A stretch of 64,000 bases of DNA, taken from M3007 sp964646615 (GTDB lineage: Bacteria > Bacteroidota > Bacteroidia > Chitinophagales > Saprospiraceae). Shown here in pieces: positions 60,926 through 64,000 of the stretch. Made by a program: the position numbers and the translations under genes. The notes below the pieces were generated by a model. The model saw nothing but the letters and a program-made list of their open reading frames with translations. It did no database searches and was not told the origin of the DNA. The stretch spans positions 1-64,000 of the forward strand of contig CAZYEV010000099.1 of the NCBI GenBank assembly GCA_964646615.1, given 5' to 3'. Each line of letters begins with the position of its first letter. Position 1 is the stretch's first letter.

Positions 60926-60965
60926 AAAGCGCGCCAGCCGGTACAAGACCGCTGGCGCGCTTTTT
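60926..60965. terminator. Bidirectional terminator before the SprB-repeat gene stop
   Basis: Perfect 13-bp stem AAAGCGCGCCAGC/GCTGGCGCGCTTT flanked by a T run on the plus strand and an A-rich stretch on the other side. It sits 19 bases beyond the stop of the gene on the minus strand (60985). Confidence 0.85.
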
Positions 60966-60984
60966 CGTTGGAGCAGCGCAGCCG

Positions 60985-63900
60985 CTATCTGACCACTGTT
61001 ACATCGCCCCGATACAACAGGACGCGCCCGTCTAAGAACTTTACCTCAATGACATAGACATAAACGCCCGGCTGGACGTACTGACCTTTATAGCGGCCGT
61101 CCCAGCCCTCGCCCAAGTCGTTGTTGTTCGGGTAGAAATTCGTGCGCTCATACACCTGGTTGCCCCATCGGTCGAAGATGCGCATGAAATTGATGATCTC
61201 CACGCCTGGCCCAACGTTCGGATTGAAGTGGTCGTTCAAGCCGCGCGTGTTGCCCGGTATAAAGACGTTCGGGATATAGACGTTGCGGTTCGGGTCAATG
61301 TTGACTAAGATAGAACCTGTCCCTGAGCAGCCGTTGGCGTCGAACACCGTAAGCGTGTAGCGCTGCGACTCGAAGGTGCGCACATAGGGTTCCAATACAC
61401 GCGGGTCGCTCAGTAGATCGGCAGGCTGCCAGATGAACGTGTCCACATTGGCGCCCGTGATGATGGGAATGAGTTGGAACAGCGTGTCACCCAGTTCGAT
61501 TTCCACCTCCGCAGGGTCGAAGGTTACCACAATAGGCGCCGGCTCAAACACGAAGAACGAGTCCGTGTATTCGCAGCCCACGCGGTCAATGTAGGTGATA
61601 AAATGCTTGCCGCCGCCGATGCTGATGGGGAAATTGGGCGACAGATAGACACCAAAGTCAATGCTATACTGGTAGGGCGCGCCGGCGCCGCCGGTGATGG
61701 TGTCAATAAACAGCGTGGTCTCTTCGCCGTGGCACTGGATAGGTTCGAGCGGCAGGAAAGAGCCAACAATGGGCGCCGGATCGCTCAGGATGAAGAACTG
61801 GACTTCGGTGCAGCCTTTGCTGTCCGTTACGGTAACAGTGTAAGTGCCTGCTGTCAGGTTGGTGATTGGATTCGTATTACCCACCGGACCGCCAACACCC
61901 GCCCAGTTGTAGGTGTAGCCAGGCGTACCCTTGCTGACAGAGATGGTAATCTGGCCATCGTTGCCACCAAAACACTTGGGAGGCGCCAGACCACCCAGCG
62001 GTGTAGTTATCTGGATTTGCTCCGGCTGGGCGATGGTCGTGTTGAACACCCGGCGGCAGCCGCGGCTATCCGTCAGGGTCAGCGTAACAGGCCCTGCCGA
62101 CAGATTGGTAGCGTTCGGGAAGGTCTGGCCATTGCTCCACAGATAGGAGTAAGGCTGCCCGTTGCCACCGCTGGCGGTAACGCGCGAGCGTCCGTCGGCC
62201 AAGCCGAAGCACGAGACAGAGTCGTTAGCAAAAGTGGCCTCCAGGGCCGGCGGCGCTGCAATCTGCACAGAGTCAATGCGGAAACACCCATTGAGCGGGT
62301 CGCGCACGATGATGGTGTTGAAGCCCGCGCATAGGTCAGCGCGCAGCGAGTCGGTGCCGCCGTCTTCCCACTCGAAGTCGAAGTTGGCAAACGTGGGTGG
62401 CGTCGTATTGTAATAGACAACCAGCTCTACGCCGCCGTCGCACGTGTCAATGCAGCGCGTAGGGCGGATGTTGTTGTACTGAATGACGATTCCGGGTGGG
62501 TCGGGCAGCACAAACGTGCGCGTCAAGGTACAGTTACGCGTGTCCGTGATGGTTACCGTGTAGGTGCCAGCGGGTATGGGGAAGATGACCGGCGTATTTT
62601 GGTTATTGGACCAGTTGTACAGATACCCCGGATTGCCGCCCTGCACCGTAATAGCTATGCTGCCGTCAATGCCGCCGTTGCAGGTGGGCTGACGCAGCAG
62701 ACTGTCAGTGATGGCCAAAGGCGGTTTGCTCGCCAATGACACCGTTATCGTATTGGTGCAGCTTTGGGCATCCTGTACCACTACAGTATAGGTGCCTCCA
62801 GCCAGCTGACAGATCTGAGCAGTATTGCCGATGGAGGCGCCGCTGCTATCCGTCCAGGCAAAGGTGGTAGCGGTGGGCGCCAGCACGCGCAAACAGCCGT
62901 CATTGCCGCAGACCACGGAAGTCGAGTCAATACCGTTTATGGGCGGCGGGCCGGGCAGGGCGAGAATAACACTGGCAGAGTCTACACAGCCGTTAGAGTC
63001 GCGCACGGTAACGGTGTAGGTGCCCGGGCCGAGGTTGGACAGGCTATCTAAGGCAGGTAAGGTTTGTGGCGGTTCCGATGCCCAGGTATAGGTGTAACCG
63101 CTACCCGTACCACCGGAGGCAGAAACCTTAATGGTACCGCTTGTCGGCTGTGTGCACAGCGGATTGGACTGCGACACCACCGTTACATCCACTGGCGGCG
63201 GACTAGTCAGCGTGTACGTAGCCGAGGCCGAACAGCCCGACACGGACTCGAGCACTGTGAGTTCGTACGTACCCGCAGGTAACTGCGACAGGCGTGAGCG
63301 CTCGTTTACGTTGATTTGCGGATACGGCCCTGGCGGCGTGGGTGGCACAGGCGTCCAGACAAAGGCGTAAAACGTCCCCAATGGGTTAGGGAATGGCGGC
63401 GTTGCTACGGCTTCTACTTCAATCACCCCGCTGGACTGGCCCGCACAGGCCGGGTTCGTCAATGCCAGCGCGTTCAGCGTGAAATTCCGCGCGTTATCAA
63501 TGCGCACGGATGCTGGATGAACGTAGGTGCAACCATTAAGGTCGGTTACTGTAACGAAGTAGCAGCCACTGACTTTGGTAATACTATTATAGGGGTTGCC
63601 ATTAAAAGAGTCGTCCGGGAAACGCTGAACCGAGTCGCAGTTGGCGTATTGCCATTGGAACAGATATCCTCCCTGCGCATCGGGTGTGCCACCTGAAGCG
63701 GTAGCCAGGATGATGCCATCATTTACGCCCGGGCAAGAGGCGTTCGTGGTCTGAATGTCTAAAGCCAGCGGCGCCGGCTGACTGAGTGTGCCGGCAGCAA
63801 ATTGCGTGCAGCCATTGGCGTTGTTCGTAACCGTAACGCTATACTGACCGGCCCCTACACCCGCAATGGTTTGCGTGGTCTGTTGCGGCGTGGTGTTCCA

Positions 63901-64000
63901 TTGGAAGCTGAAGTTGTTGCTCGGGTTGGGCACCAGCACGCCATCAATCGAGACATCAGCGCGTAGAATACCGTCCGTTCGGCCGTGGCAGGTCGGCAAC
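60985..64000 (-). CDS. SprB-repeat surface protein with T9SS type B domain (partial, N-terminus off the right edge)
   Basis: The frame is open to the right edge, so the true start lies outside; the visible part is 1005 codons. About ten SprB-type repeats follow one another, recognised by the cores SCPGVNDGI, ACAGQSSGV, TCNGGIDGS, SCFGLADGR and KCFGGNDGQ, each followed by an ASGGxxxxYxYxW and GxYTVTVTDxxGC block. The last 90 residues (NVYIPNVFIPGNTRGLNDHF ... VYVYVIEVKFLDGR) are the gliding-motility-type C-terminal sorting domain. It is a surface or gliding adhesin of the SprB kind; a SprF partner is not seen in the visible part, where the gene ends at the tRNA terminator. Confidence 0.9.
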   Translation of the reverse strand, partial: LPTCHGRTDGILRADVSIDGVLVPNPSNNFSFQWNTTPQQTTQTIAGVGAGQYSVTVTNNANGCTQFAAGTLSQPAPLALDIQTTNASCPGVNDGIILATASGGTPDAQGGYLFQWQYANCDSVQRFPDDSFNGNPYNSITKVSGCYFVTVTDLNGCTYVHPASVRIDNARNFTLNALALTNPACAGQSSGVIEVEAVATPPFPNPLGTFYAFVWTPVPPTPPGPYPQINVNERSRLSQLPAGTYELTVLESVSGCSASATYTLTSPPPVDVTVVSQSNPLCTQPTSGTIKVSASGGTGSGYTYTWASEPPQTLPALDSLSNLGPGTYTVTVRDSNGCVDSASVILALPGPPPINGIDSTSVVCGNDGCLRVLAPTATTFAWTDSSGASIGNTAQICQLAGGTYTVVVQDAQSCTNTITVSLASKPPLAITDSLLRQPTCNGGIDGSIAITVQGGNPGYLYNWSNNQNTPVIFPIPAGTYTVTITDTRNCTLTRTFVLPDPPGIVIQYNNIRPTRCIDTCDGGVELVVYYNTTPPTFANFDFEWEDGGTDSLRADLCAGFNTIIVRDPLNGCFRIDSVQIAAPPALEATFANDSVSCFGLADGRSRVTASGGNGQPYSYLWSNGQTFPNATNLSAGPVTLTLTDSRGCRRVFNTTIAQPEQIQITTPLGGLAPPKCFGGNDGQITISVSKGTPGYTYNWAGVGGPVGNTNPITNLTAGTYTVTVTDSKGCTEVQFFILSDPAPIVGSFLPLEPIQCHGEETTLFIDTITGGAGAPYQYSIDFGVYLSPNFPISIGGGKHFITYIDRVGCEYTDSFFVFEPAPIVVTFDPAEVEIELGDTLFQLIPIITGANVDTFIWQPADLLSDPRVLEPYVRTFESQRYTLTVFDANGCSGTGSILVNIDPNRNVYIPNVFIPGNTRGLNDHFNPNVGPGVEIINFMRIFDRWGNQVYERTNFYPNNNDLGEGWDGRYKGQYVQPGVYVYVIEVKFLDGRVLLYRGDVTVVR

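Overview
The window is a chromosomal segment of a Bacteroidota bacterium, most likely from the Saprospiria/Chitinophagia side of the phylum. The grounds are several -7 elements of the Bacteroidota form TAnnTTTG, type IX secretion (T9SS) sorting domains of both types A and B, a PorP/SprF partner protein, SprB-type and PKD repeats, a short NuoG without the molybdopterin domain, GlnN-type glutamine synthetase and BtaA/BtaB. Base composition is GC-rich, with clear local departures.

Positions 1-11808 (minus strand) hold the front half of a complex I operon, nuoABCDEFGHI, read from nuoA at 11808 to a nuoI cut by the left edge. It is interrupted at three junctions. Three small accessory genes (a 99-aa protein, a two-helix DUF2335-like membrane protein and a DUF2750 protein) lie between nuoE and nuoF. 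A MntA/HepT toxin-antitoxin pair plus a DNA methyltransferase and a putative endonuclease lie between nuoF and nuoG. A second methyltransferase lies between nuoG and nuoH, overlapping the nuoG stop codon. The toxin-antitoxin module is bracketed by a perfect 42-bp direct repeat of the nuoF 3' end. The nuoI fragment is about 68% GC by hand count, far above its neighbours, and reads like a protein from another phylum. This interrupted operon is the most unusual part of the window.

Positions 12000-18400 hold a CBM9-like lipoprotein, folD, an ECF sigma factor with a translationally coupled anti-sigma-like/beta-barrel fusion, and an iscS-iscU-iscA operon. Positions 18.3-25.2 kb (plus strand) hold an S9 dipeptidyl peptidase, an exported PKD-cyclophilin fusion, recJ, and btaA-btaB for betaine lipids. 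Three 14-bp dyads at an exact 25-bp period sit between the peptidase and cyclophilin genes.

Positions 25.3-38.7 kb hold a T9SS beta-helix protein, a DUF4143 ATPase behind an 18-bp-arm inverted repeat, a YfhO-like membrane protein, an Rpn-type nuclease, a DprE1-like flavoenzyme, a LytS/LytTR two-component pair, an M16 peptidase and a sodium:solute symporter. Positions 39.0-47.3 kb hold glutamine synthetase III, an agmatine-deiminase-family enzyme, aspartate kinase, a TonB-dependent-receptor-like protein and a CBS protein.

Positions 47.6-64.0 kb are dominated by T9SS cargo: a 1532-aa PKD adhesin with its SprF partner, a 1793-aa reprolysin-like protease with SprB repeats next to a secreted amine oxidase, and the C-terminal 1005 codons of another SprB-repeat protein that runs off the right edge. 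A Val(GAC)-Val(CAC)-Pro(GGG) tRNA cluster with its own promoter and terminator sits between the last two giants.
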